Assembly: GCF_037975245.1 (NCBI RefSeq)
Contig: NC_092568.1
Location: 20,801,001 to 20,865,000, forward strand
Source: Apostichopus japonicus
Lineage: Eukaryota > Echinodermata > Holothuroidea > Aspidochirotida > Stichopodidae
Direction: 5' to 3'
Length of the DNA: 64,000 bases
Under the pieces are notes generated by a model, which was not told where the DNA came from, made no database searches, and saw only the letters and a list, made by a program, of their open reading frames with translations. Positions 32,861 through 44,178 of this stretch are shown here, in pieces. Positions within the stretch are counted from its first letter, which is position 1. Every line of letters starts with the position of its first letter. The position numbers and the translations under genes were made by a program.

Positions 32861-34975
32861 TATGTGCATAAAAATGGGAACAGAAATTCAACTTTATAGC
32901 CATTCAACATATCATTTTAACACTGTTAGCTATCTACAATTTGCATGGCTGCACTCAACTTTTTCTCTAATCTCTCTCTCTCTCCACCTCTCGACATCTT
33001 TCTACCTATATCTTGTTTTCTTGTCATATTTGTATGTTTCTCTCAATTAATGTTACCGAATTCACCTGATCATCTTTTTGTTCCTCAACTAAGTGTTAAT
33101 TTCTATCATCTTCCCTTGAACTGTTCTATGCAATTACTACTTTTGACTTCAATAGGTGTGTACCAAACTCAAACTAAACTCATTGTAAATGTTGAATCGT
33201 TTTTTTTATTCTGTTTGTTATTTATAAGTAAAAGTTAAGATCATCCCTTTCAATACATTATTTCAATCATTCATACCTGTGTCAAGATGTCAGTTTCAAG
33301 GCCAACCATACAGGCAACCAAAGTTTAGCGAGCTCAAACTTGTTAGAATTGCTTCCAAAGACATTTTCTGAAGATTCAGATTCTCTTATGAGCATTTGGC
33401 ATTTTCACAGGACATTCTGGCATTTTTATTGGGGGTGGGTGGGGTGGGGGTCGGGTGGGGGATACTGCTGACCTATAACTGAAGAAAACAGTTGAGTAGT
33501 TATTAAATTCTAAGAAAAAAATAATTGAGAGTAATTTGTTTAATATCTTGAATTTCATGTTTTTATTTTATTTATAAATAATTATGGTAATAAATGTACC
33601 TCTTTATACATATAGATTCTCTGCATAAACAATGCCCAACTTTGTAAAGCAAGTTACCCACAACTTTCTTCTCGGATAAATATATCACAACAAATTACAT
33701 AATTTCAACTTAATACGGTGCCTGCCATGAAACTATGAGATACATACTTTAATCATTATTACAGAGCAATGAATCATTGAGCTGTGATGTATACTGCATG
33801 GTTTATTGTTTTTACATAGAGATCAGAAGAGGTAATAATTGATGTCTACTGCATATCTTATAAGCCACACCAACTTCCCCTCCCATTGCTCCACCCCCTT
33901 TACCCCTTTTTCGGAAAATGAGATATTTATTTTTAAAAAAAAATCATATTTCAGGCTTATCCTTTGTCATCCAAATACACATTTATCAGGTTTTTGTGAT
34001 TTTAGCCACAAAATTAAGTTTGTTATGATGTAGACTGTTACAAAAAAACCATTGCTACCAGGTCCAGGTTGTATTTCTATAACACTTTTAAGTTATGAGA
34101 AATGACATTTATCATGCATTTATCATGCATTTATCATGCATTATCATGCATCTGAGTGACTAGATGATAAAGTCTAATAAAGAGACCGTTCAGGTCAAAT
34201 CCTCAGATACAACACCAAAACACATAACTCATCAAACATAAGCCTTCATGGCCTCAAAATAACACCTTTACAATACATTGCACCTTTGTCTACGACAATT
34301 ATGTTGTGGTTCAAAGGTGCTCTATAGTTGTTAATATACAATTAAAAAGACCATGTTTTTGATTGAGCTACTGAATGGTGTAAAACAAAGGATTATCATT
34401 AAACGTTGATCACTGCACTGAGATGCCGACGTCATCATCAACTGAGGCTCCTTGACGAAAATGACATCAATTCCTTGGTGCAGGCTCAAATTTATTTGTT
34501 TAATCGACTATTTTATAAATCCTTATTACTCAATCCATAACATATCCTTTTCAGCTGATATAGACAACAGAGCCCTATTTGATGACATTGAATATACATC
34601 GGTCCTTGACAAAAACTTGGTAAACACATTGTAAACATATTATCAGAGGCCAATAAAGTCTTTGAATGCTTTCATATTGCGTTGTGTGATGCTGCATCTG
34701 AGGAACTAGCCTACGATGGCTGTGTTAGACTTTGCTGTCCAGCCAATTTACCTGATGAGCCACAGATGTTGAATAAAGGGACATTTAAAGGGACATTAAA
34801 GCAGTAATTAAAAAAATACAACCAGGGCTAGCAGCGTGTTTTAATGTTTTAATTAATTTTGTGCCAAAAGTCAAGTAAAATTTGTGGAACAACCAGAGAT
34901 TAAGTAGATCATGATGTCTTAGAAAACTACCGATGGAACATTACAATATGTGGTGGTGAGAGCCAAAACTTGTCC
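32861..34975. other. Intergenic DNA with a short tandem repeat
   Basis: No gene is recognised. A short array of TTATCATGCA units lies at 34109-34150 and varies in copy number from its unit 2 partner near 63928. The block 32861-34200 matches 62691-64000. Confidence 0.55.
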
Positions 34976-37900
34976 TTAAAGGTTGCTCTGGGCAGATGAA
35001 GGGTGCTGTTGTCTGTCCGGTCCAGCTAATGGAACGTCCCGCTCATCCCAGAGACTGACCCCGTCACAGGCACAAATACGTTTGTTGTTCTCAAACAGAC
35101 CAGCTGATCGGGCAATGATTCCACAAGCCAGTCTGTCACGACAAAAAGCAGAGAGAAGGTACTTGATTAATTATTCTGCAAACTGGTTCATTTTAGATCA
35201 GCCTTTCTGCTATTCGTTAGCAATTTTACCAACCCTATCGATTATTAGTGAAGATCAGATTGCAATTTGAAAAAATCAAGTTGACACACCTTGGTATATG
35301 TTTTCCCATTCTAACCAAACGTAGCTTTGTCAAAACTCCTTCAAAAGGAAATTGACACGGGAAATTATACACCAAATGCAGACAGGCAGGTGAAAATGTT
35401 CCCCTAATGCTTTCATATGTAGTTTCTTCTGATTATATTCAGTCCATATTCACTCTCAACTTAGCAAATTATGGACCAAAACAAATACCTCCCGCAAAAA
35501 AACACACAATCACTGGATTTTTATCTTTCTTTCAGGAATGACTACCATTAGGAGAAATGATTTTTCTATTTTATAAGGTGAACTTACCCTGGCCCTGAGT
35601 TACCATCTATCTTGGACTGGGGTGTCTCCCCTTGACCTAGGTCATCTTCTCTCTCATGAACAACAAAGGATCTACCAATCACATCCCAGACCTGTAAAAG
35701 AAACATGAACTTTTTCAACCGATTGATGGTACACGACACCAACTCCCTCCTTATTTTACAACAGTCATGAGTTGAGGTAGTATTAACCTGCACATGATCA
35801 GAATCCAGTTCATAGTTTCAGTGCATCATAAATGTATTGAACTCTTTCCTATTTATTAAACACATCAAAGACACATGTATATGTATATATATTTCAGTGG
35901 GGGATCACATATATGTATGGTAACCCCAGAGCGGATCAAATATGTATGGTAAAAAGTGGGGATCACATATGTATGGTAAACCCCAGAGGGGGACCACATA
36001 TATGTATAGTAAACCCCAGTGGGGATGACATGGTAAACCCCAGTGGGAATCACATATGTATGATAAGCCCAGTGTGTATCAAATATGCAAGGTAAACTCC
36101 AGTGGGGATAACATATCTATGGTAAACCCATGTGGGGATCACATATGTATGGTAAACCCCAGTGGGATCACATATGTGTGATAAACCCCAGTGGGGATTT
36201 CATATGTATGGTAGACCCCAGTGGGGGATCACATGGAAAACCCCAGTGGGGGATCACATATGTATGGTAAGCCCAGTGTGGATCAAAAATGAATGGTAAA
36301 CTCCAGTGGGGAGAACATACAGTATGTATGGTAAACCCCAGAGGGATCACATATGTATGGTAAACCCCAGTGGGGATAACATTTGTATGGTGAACCCCAG
36401 TGGCAGATCACATATGTATGGTAAACCCCAGTGGGGACCACATACATGTATGGTAGACCCCAGTGGGGGATCACATGGAAAACCCCAGTGGGGGATCACA
36501 TATATATGGTTAACCCCAGTGTGGATCAAGTATGTATGGTAAACCCCAGTGGGAATCGAAAATGTATGGTAAATACCAGTGGAGACCATATATATATATA
36601 TTTATATATGGTAAACCCCAGTGGGGATCAAATATGTATGAAAAACCCCAGTGGGGGACCATATATATATGGTTAACCCCAGTGGGGATCACATATGCAG
36701 GGATGTGCCCACGCTGGGCGGCACTGGGCGGCCCCGCCCAGCACTAAAAATTACTGCCCAGCACCGTCTTAAAAATCGTGAATCCCGCCCAGCACTATTT
36801 TCATCTAAAATCCCGACATTCCTAACAATATATTCAACATAAATTGGGCCTAGCCTATGCCAAAATCATACAGACAAATAATGCATCAGTTACGCATGCG
36901 AGAAACATTACTTACGGCTTTCAATCGGTCCCTTGTAAAATCTCTTTGAAACAAACTAATAACTTTTACCAGGTACTTAATATATTTCACTAAAAGAATA
37001 AAATAAAATGTAAATTGTTGTGCTTAAAAAGCTACACAAGTGCCACCTTTTGGCATCTGAGCACCTCAAAATTCAAAGGGGATGGGGACACCCCCTCCCC
37101 ATTAGACCCCTCCCCTACTACGGCGATCAGTATAACCGGCACTCAGAAAATCCTGGGCAAATCCCTGCATATGTATGGTAAACCCCAGTGTGGGATCACA
37201 TATGGACATGGCACTAGGGAGAGGGGGAGGGTGAAGCAGCATTAACAAGGAGAAATGTGAAATTAGGCCACACAAGAACCATTCCTTACCTTCAGTTGAT
37301 CATTTTCGATTCTAAATCTTGCTCTACCATTTTCAGCAGCACTGATATTACCGAGGTCTCCAACATGCTGACAAATGAAGTAAACATGAGCAACTGTTTA
37401 TCGTGTCTTCTATTGTTTTTGTGCAACATTGCTGTTTAAACATCCAATGAAGATCAAAAATGAGCCAATCGTGTCTGCAATGTAGGTTTTCTCATCATGC
37501 TAAGACTTGTTAACAATTTTATGCTATTTGTATGTCAATATACTTAAGCAGCTTTAGCATTTAACCACGTCAATATGTTGAAAATATATACAATACTTTC
37601 CCAGTAGGTGAAGCAAGTTCTCACCCTATTTGCACAAAGCTTAACGTAAAAGTTGTTTTTACCATCAACTCATACGAATTTGATTCGCATTCAATTCAAT
37701 TTGAACTTGATTCAACTCAATTCAATCCAATTTTTTACCAGTGAATATTGGTTTCATCTCTTTTGAGTAAAAAAACAGTCATGCTGAGTTGCATTTTGTT
37801 GAATGTAATTTCCAGCAATACCAAATTCATTCCAAAGTCAAGTCAATTGATAGAATTACTTGCAAGATTAAATGTCAGAAACAATGTTGGTGTTTTTTTT

Positions 37901-38211
37901 TTTCATATCACATCAGACTTGGTGGCCTTATATAAACTGTACCCACTTTGTGAAATAATGTTTGGTTTATTTTTTCCCAAATTTCTACAGATTATGTTCC
38001 TCGGTTTGATACTACCAAATTTGATAGAAAGCTCCTTAGATCGATTCTGAAAGCTGAATGAAAACTTTTAATCCTACTTTGAAGCATATGGACGAGCGAC
38101 TTGTTGTCACAATCAGGATTTTCTCAAGAAAATTACAAAACTCTGCTTACCCTCTGTATTGCTGAAGGTCCTCCGTGTTCCGAGTTGAAAGGATTGAAAT
38201 GTCCTCCACAG
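34976..38211 (-). CDS. CCS: Copper chaperone for superoxide dismutase, 3' exons only
   Basis: Four minus-strand exons: 38211-38151, 37367-37290, 35691-35588 and 35132-34976 (TAA at 34978-34976). Splice sites are GT-AG and frames join. The ~132 residues match the C-terminal half of CCS: CGGHFNP, HVGDLGN, FRIENDQLKVWDVIGRS, LACGIIARSAGLF, then ICACDGVSLWDER and a short tail. The zinc-site His and Asp residues of the SOD-like domain and the domain 3 CxC motif (CAC), which transfers copper and the disulfide to SOD1, are kept. The N-terminal MxCxxC domain and the first half of the SOD-like domain were not found between 38212 and 39894, where the duplication ends. This copy is therefore probably cut off by the breakpoint. 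The intact gene would be expected past 64 kb. Confidence 0.9.
35888..36697. repeat. ~38-bp minisatellite in a CCS intron
   Basis: Roughly 22 units of the form GTATGGTAAACCCCAGTGGG GATCACATAT lie in the intron between the second- and third-last exons. A larger repeat of about 242 bp is visible: the variant TAGACCCCAGTGGGGGATCA followed by CATGGAAAACCCC occurs near 36210 and again near 36452. One more unit lies at 37168-37203, beyond a MITE that split the array. Frames on both strands here are artefacts. Confidence 0.92.
36698..37167. mobile_element. hAT-like MITE inserted into the minisatellite
   Basis: The ends are CAGGGATGTGCCCACG and, reversed, CAGGGATTTGCCCAGG. The array reads ...GATCACATATG before and CATATGTATGGTAAACCCC after, so minisatellite sequence resumes across the element and at least CATATG is duplicated. 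The register of an 8-bp duplication is obscured by the repeat. The interior repeats GCCCAGCAC near the left end. Confidence 0.68.
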
Positions 38212-39894
38212 CTGCAAATCAAGAGTGAAAAATCAGGGTCTAGTAAATTAATTTCCAGTTATCATCTAGTTTTTCTGCCTCCTTTGGTTTTTGAATTTGT
38301 TTTCAAGTTCAGTATTACTTGTGAAAAACAGTCCAGAAAAAAAATAACCACAGTTAGATGTCATTTAACTGCCCACCCAAATTAAGTGTGGTGAATAACA
38401 GTAATGGAACTGCAAAACAGACATTTACATCACAGCCATAAACCAAGTGAATCATGTATTACTTTGAATTTCCATGCCTTTTGCAAGATTTCTAACATGC
38501 AGGATTTGTCCGCCGTGTTGGATGCTGTCAACCCTCTGTATTATGTCTGTGGAGGGATGTTCCGGTGGTTGCCGTCGATTGATTGTTCAATAAACTGCCG
38601 AATATTTGCCGCATTTTTAGGTCAAAAACACATCCTCACAGCAGTTTGTAAGTCCAATATATAATTTTTTTTCAAATATGAAGGTGTTTTATTATTTATG
38701 CATCTGGCAACAGAAGAGTGAGCGATGTCAACGCATCAATATCAGCTGAAAATGGTTTTGTGTCTCTTTAAAATATGGGATTCACTTATTTACAAAGGGA
38801 AAAATAACATTTCTAAAAAAACATTGCATTTTGATGAAATTCTAAAGACAGAGAAACATTATTCTGCGAAGTCACTCAATATTCCTTATGTATCAGATTT
38901 CAAGGCTAAATCGACAAGCAGATTATAATAACTTATAATAAGCTTTAAAGAACCTCGATCCTGATGACATCACAGACCACCTACTGAGCTTCACTTTCTG
39001 GAGTAAGAGAAGGATTAATTGGGCCAAACTAGATTATATTCAATCAGTCATATCTTGACTTAGGGACCAGATGAACACTTACAGTGTGCAATTTATCTGC
39101 CCCATAGAGTATCCCTTCAATCCACAATCGCAATGCAATGTATGATGAAAGGTTTAGTACAAACAGGTGTTTTATGCTAGGGTATCATCACCCAGCTACA
39201 ATTTCTGGCACCTTTACTGTATTGATTGTAATGAAGTTGCCAACCAACCAATCAATCGATTGATCAAACAATGATCTAGATTAGTAACTAACACATCCTT
39301 GGCAATTCCATATATGATCCTCACAAATATGCCGCCCTTACGTAATACCGTTTGCCAAGTTACCATTTTGAAATGCAAAAAACAAGGTTTCGATTGTCTG
39401 GATCCTACTAGAATAGTTCTGGGAAGAATTTCAAGGCTCGATTCGAAATGCTTCAAAATGAGTAAATGTGGCTAAACATTGAGAGATATGTTAAAGCTTG
39501 AGTTCAAAGAAAGTACTCTGCCTGGGAACATTATATTGATGTTGACCGACGCCTGATGTTGACATCAATCCCCACAAAAGTTGAAGGTGAACTGGAAGTC
39601 TCATTTCTGATCAAGTGCAAAAGATGTTTTCCATGTGAATTCAATAACCTGGGTTACTTTTATCTGTTTTTTTAAATATATTTTATGAATGAACCTAAGG
39701 CTTCAAGTTGTAAAACAATCACAGCGTATATTCAAGCTGTTTCTACAAGGAGAAGACCAGAAAGGTAAAAATTAAAAGTATTTAGATCTGTTTACAAATT
39801 TGGCAATATTCCTGGAATAGTACATACCTTAAGGGGACATTTCGGAAGACATTTTTAGTCTCTTTGTTTGGAGACTATGAGTGATTGTCTTATA
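38212..39894. other. DNA between the CCS fragment and the duplication junction
   Basis: Searched on the minus strand for the missing CCS exons (MxCxxC; HGLHVHEYGD). None was found. A GC-richer stretch at 38495-38640 is open in several frames but has no known motif. No transposon ends are seen. Confidence 0.5.
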
Positions 39895-40004
39895 TTAACC
39901 TTATTTTGAGTTTCGCTCTGAGCAGTTTTGGGAAAATTACTAACCAAACTTAAAAAGCTGCTATAAAATTGAGGGCGTTACTTACAGATATTTTTCTTGA
40001 GGAC

Positions 40005-40006
<2 letters not shown>

Positions 40007-40060
<54 letters not shown>
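40007..40060. repeat. TA dinucleotide array, expanded in unit 2
   Basis: A pure (TA)n run of about 50 bp lies where unit 1 has only a short TATATATA at about 13898-13907. Confidence 0.9.
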
Positions 40061-40063
<3 letters not shown>

Positions 40064-40277
40064 TACCAGTGCATCAGCAGTTTGAGGGTAAGAAGGAGCA
40101 ATGTAAGCAGGAATGAAGGGATGGACAATGTAATGTGAGGGTAACGATGGGCTAGAGGTGGGGGCTGGAAGGAGCAGTAGTTTTGGGGGGTTTCTCTTCA
40201 TTTTAGTTTTCTCAGCAAGAGTAACGTAAGTTGTAAGACTAACTTTTGGTACCATTTCATCTTTATCTACCGACTAG

Positions 40278-40549
40278 GGCGCATGTGTATGAGTGACGTC
40301 AAACACCTTGGCTATCCGCCACCGTGGTATTGGTTCCTCACAGGACACGTGGAGACGTATCTTGAAGACAGACATTAACGAGTGGTATCTGAGAGAGATG
40401 CGACGACGATTAATAATGTCGATATCGCAGAAACCGACATCGTCAGTTTAAACGGGGTGATACATGTTATCAACGGTATCCTCATACCGCCATCAATACC
40501 GCCCAGGCTTGGCGAAGAACTAGTAGAAATCGTAGGACTTGGTAAATAA
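40278..40549 (+). pseudogene. Dead copy of the TGFBI-like last exon
   Basis: Matches exon 13 (14133-14404) with a handful of substitutions, including the conserved acceptor. In the FAS1 frame a stop TAA occurs at 40376-40378, where the functional copy reads His-Leu-Arg. None of the other twelve exons lies nearby, so this is a breakpoint fragment of the tandem duplication and not a gene. The downstream AATAAA of unit 1 is changed to AATGAA here. Confidence 0.9.
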
Positions 40550-40810
40550 GGTTCGATCCTGTCAGACGAGACAGGTGTGAGAGTCTATATATGGTGTCAC
40601 GTAATTCGCCATTCCGTTGCCAGGTAACCGTAGCCGATGGGTCTGCCGGCAAGCCAATGATGAATATCAGATCTCATGAATAGTCATAATCCATATGATA
40701 ACCATGCATGTTAGTTAGTATGTTAGTTTGTAACAAAAGAACGTGCTTTTAGCAACCCGTCCGTGCTAATGGATTTTATTTAGGGTTTTTTTCAATTTTT
40801 TACAAGCATG

Positions 40811-41100
40811 TTTATAATAATACATAATTTTTATATAGCGCCAAACAAACTATGAAATAATTCTCGTGGCGCTTAACATAATAATAACAATTATAACATA
40901 TATGCTTTGGTGAAAAGATACGTTTTGAGTGCTGATTTGAAACCGTTCACAGTATGGCACATTTTGAAATGTTCTGGAAGTGAGTTCCACAGGCACGGTG
41001 CAGTGGATGCGAACGTTCTCAAGCCGTACGTCTGTGTTTTTAATCTAGGGATGAGTAACATCAGTGATGAATTAGAGCGAAGGTGAGCGTGTGGATGATG
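40811..41100 (-). mobile_element. L2/CR1-like 3' fragment, unit 2 copy
   Basis: Partner of 14661-14963 with the same truncation point. It was therefore already in place before the tandem duplication. Confidence 0.68.
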
Positions 41101-41728
41101 GTCCGAACTGAAACAAGTTGTGAGGTAGGTTGTAATAAAATGATTAAAAACTAAATGAAATCCAGTTTAAAACATATATTTTTGTCTTCTTTTGTTTACG
41201 TTTTTATCTTTCCTCAGTTTAATCAAGTGTTGCTTCTGGAAAATTATTTTTGGGGTCATTTTTAAAGGATTATTGTAACCTACAAAATTGAGAAATGTAG
41301 CACCGTTTTGCATATTAACTTCAAAAAACTTTCAATGGGGAGGGGGAAACCCTTCTTTCATTTCAAGCTGAATTGACACACTTGACACTGAAGAATGAAA
41401 GCATATACAGTTGCCAGTATAGTAGCGGGGAATTATGTATAGGAGGCTGAAATTTTATGCAAACTCCCAGATGCGATTGAAGGATCTTGTGGAGGAGGGG
41501 GCATTCCAGCCCTCTCTCCTTGCGCACGCCATTGGATTTTAGTGCTGTTGCCAGATGGTAGCGCTTGAAATCACATCGTGTCCAGGTTTGCGTTACTTTG
41601 ACCAAACAGCGAAATACAAAAAGACAAGTGGATATATTCACTTGTAAAATAACGAATTGAAAACGAAATTAATTTTCAGTCTTTTATTTTGCTCATTTGG
41701 AACCCATGAAAGGGGTTTTCTTATATAA

Positions 41729-41899
41729 TCGTCCCTGGTCCTACCGAGGGGATACCATTACACGGTGCTTTTTCAGGGACCTTAAGTTTTCTTGAAGAGG
41801 TCGAGTTTGATTTTCCAGATCGCGAAAATTTGCTACCAAAGTTGATTTTGCAGCAAATGATAATAATGAAAGCAAATGAGCCTCACGGACGTACCTCAA
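41729..41899 (+). pseudogene. Unit 2 copy of candidate exon 15584-15754, acceptor lost
   Basis: Open over the same 56 codons but preceded by TATATAA instead of TATATAG. Substitutions against unit 1 change Trp to Gly, Asn to His, Gly to Asp and Cys to Arg. This argues that, if it ever was an exon, it is not maintained here. Confidence 0.25.
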
Positions 41900-42369
41900 G
41901 TAAGAGTAAATTAATGTCCATATGCTTCATGTCTTTTCGTCGTTATATATACATCCATTGAATGTTTGATATACGTGTTACCGATTAAAGCGCTAAACGT
42001 TCACAGTGAATTCTCGACTGCTCATATAGTGTAAACATCTTGTCGTACAGGTTTGAGAAGTGGACCACTTGAATGGCATTAATCTCTATTCTTAGGAATT
42101 TGTTTCAAATAAGGCAGATGTGGTTCGTCATTGACTATCGATAAAGTCCATTTAGTGAGTTACGTGTTCGACATAACGGGGACTACTTGGTATTCCAGAA
42201 ATGGCAGTTATCTTCATCTGTTCATTGTTCATCCGAATGTTGTCCATTGACTTATGAAACAAATAGAATAAAGAACAAAGAATCGGATAACATTCTCCTG
42301 AGATTAAACTAGTTTTATCCTGAATCGTGTACAACTAACAGATCGACCGAAGAGTTGAAGACATCCCCG

Positions 42370-42535
42370 AAGATAATAGTAACTGTTCCCTTTCGAGGAG
42401 AATTGTGATACACACCTGACGATGATCACACAGTCAGTCTCGATGCAAGGGGACTGGGGTTGAGAGCGGATCAGACGTTCGGTAGTTTGGTTTTCGTGCC
42501 CAGGTTCTTTCCTGGGTGACTTTTCTTAAAAGTAT
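42370..42535 (+). repeat. U2-headed SINE-like element, unit 2 copy
   Basis: Duplication partner of 16211-16378, sharing the same partial loss of the U2 head. One ACAGTC unit is missing from the ACAGTCACAGTC stretch. Confidence 0.7.
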
Positions 42536-43099
42536 CCCCGGTATTCAATCATGGGAGAATGATCGACAGATAGATTTTGCTGACACTTTATAACTCAATT
42601 AAATAATGAATAAGGCAGAACTTTAGTTTTGATATGTTATAATACCCCCCCCCCCCCAAAAAAAAACAGACAACTTTGAGTCCAATAATGTTTCTGTAGC
42701 TATTCCAGTATTTTTCAAGATATGTTTCGTTAAAGATACTTTTTTTCTGGAATATTCGTTTTAGGCTAAACTTAATGGTGACGTCGGCTTCTTGTGGTAG
42801 TTATTATAGTTAATGTCAATCCGTTGGATTTGAGGTCAACCAGAATACGTTCGTTAAACTTCATATTAGCAACAGAGCACCCTTGGATGGCATTTAACAT
42901 CATTTGTCCTTAATAAATTTGTAATAATTATAAACATGTCATTTTAGACCACATAATCTTAATTTTTGTCATTGAGCTTTGTAGTGCAACTGAGGAACTA
43001 GTTAACTAAAAGGTCCAGTCACTTTAACTAGTGAAACTCAACTGTTTAAAAGGTCATTCCAAAAACAAACAAAAAATAACTTGAGTAATTGTGTTATAG

Positions 43100-43265
43100 G
43101 AATACAACCCTAGCTAAACTGAGAGCAGTGGTTTCTAACGGTCCACGGCATATCAGAGTTAATTTTGTTCCTGAAGTTATCAAAACACAATACGGGGTAT
43201 TTTTTTTTGGTGAATCTCAAACAAAGTTCTTAAGAATAACTGTTTCCGAAACTACCTACTATCCG
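43100..43265 (+). CDS. Unit 2 copy of candidate exon 16942-17107
   Basis: Same acceptor, donor and 55-codon frame, with one silent difference. It is in the near-identical tract, so conservation says nothing about function. Confidence 0.25.
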
Positions 43266-44105
43266 GTATGAGAATTTGCTACAACACTGTGGCTTAGAAT
43301 GGGACCATATTGACAATTTTGTTATCTTGATAAAGTGATATAGATTGAATTCTATGTATATTAAATTTTATCTCATGGTCTTGCTGGCTTGTATGTCTCT
43401 GGCACTGCAACGAATATAATACTTGTTTTGGTGTAGGTATTGTAAATCTTTGCCAACACATTTATGTCTAACAATGAGTTTAATTAAGTTCCTGCAAACC
43501 CTTGTGAACCGCATGGCTGTGCTTGGCTTGCCACAAATAACCGATTACAATAAAATTCGTTCCACCTCCATAGTGACAAGAAAAAAAAACGGCTTTCAAG
43601 GAATGTAATGGCGCTGGTTTGAAACAGGGTGTTTTTTAATATAAAATAAGCATATGGCTCTTAAAGGCATCCGTAGATTCACTTTTAGGAGAATAGCGCC
43701 TCATCAAGCCACGTATTCAGTGGACGGTGGCTGCAAGCATGCCGGTCGCAGAGATGTCACCACCTCTGGCCAAAGGCAAGGATTCACGCACGCCACCTAG
43801 TACGCTTCTGGTCGATTTGACCGACCCTCTGCGCATCCTCCCGGGTTCTTTTGCGACAACAAGGGAGACATGGTACGGGATCCTAGGCCACAAAAAAGCA
43901 CCATCCCACAGCCAGAGGTATTATCGCCAGAGGCCTGTCTTGAACCCTAGCCACGATTTACACGACCGACGAGGAATGAGTCTTTCGTCACCCTCTATAG
44001 CATCGGCCACCACATCAGCTAGTAAATTATATGGTTGAATTAATATATCAAGACTTCAGCGAGGACTGATGAAAGAGCAAAAGAATTTTTAAACTGTATA
44101 ATCAT

Positions 44106-44178
44106 TGATGGAGTCGAACTCAGTACATCCGGGTTATCAGTCCACTGCTCTACCCTCTGAGCCATTTGATGAGTTAAC
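44106..44178 (-). repeat. tRNA-related sequence, unit 2 copy
   Basis: Partner of 17948-18020, identical over the tRNA-like segment. Confidence 0.4.

Larger units (their letters stand above)
13781..39894 (+). repeat. Unit 1 of a ~26-kb direct tandem duplication
   Basis: Sequence starting at about 13781 (TTAACCTTATTTTGAG) is repeated in the same orientation from about 39895. The match runs through the TGFBI-like last exon, an L2 fragment, a U2-headed repeat, a MITE, the IgGFc-binding gene, the CCAAACC array and on to the window edge, where 62163-64000 matches 32376-34200. The offset is about 26.1 kb over most of the length. Unit 1 carries 27195-29968 and a hAT element (29998-30707) that unit 2 lacks. 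It lacks about 7 kb present in unit 2 at 55.14-62.17 kb. Confidence 0.93.

Noticed and set aside
35888-37203. Regularly spaced ~38-bp repeats that resemble a CRISPR array
   Set aside because: Units are directly adjacent with no unique spacers, there are no cas genes, and the context is a eukaryotic intron. It is a minisatellite.
39063-39170. Minus-strand frame ending in WIEGILYGADKLHT before a GTAAGT donor, faintly like the IEGTIDGL region of CCS
   Set aside because: The following conserved PGxHGLHVHE segment is absent and the upstream residues do not fit CCS, so the likeness is too weak to call a missing exon.
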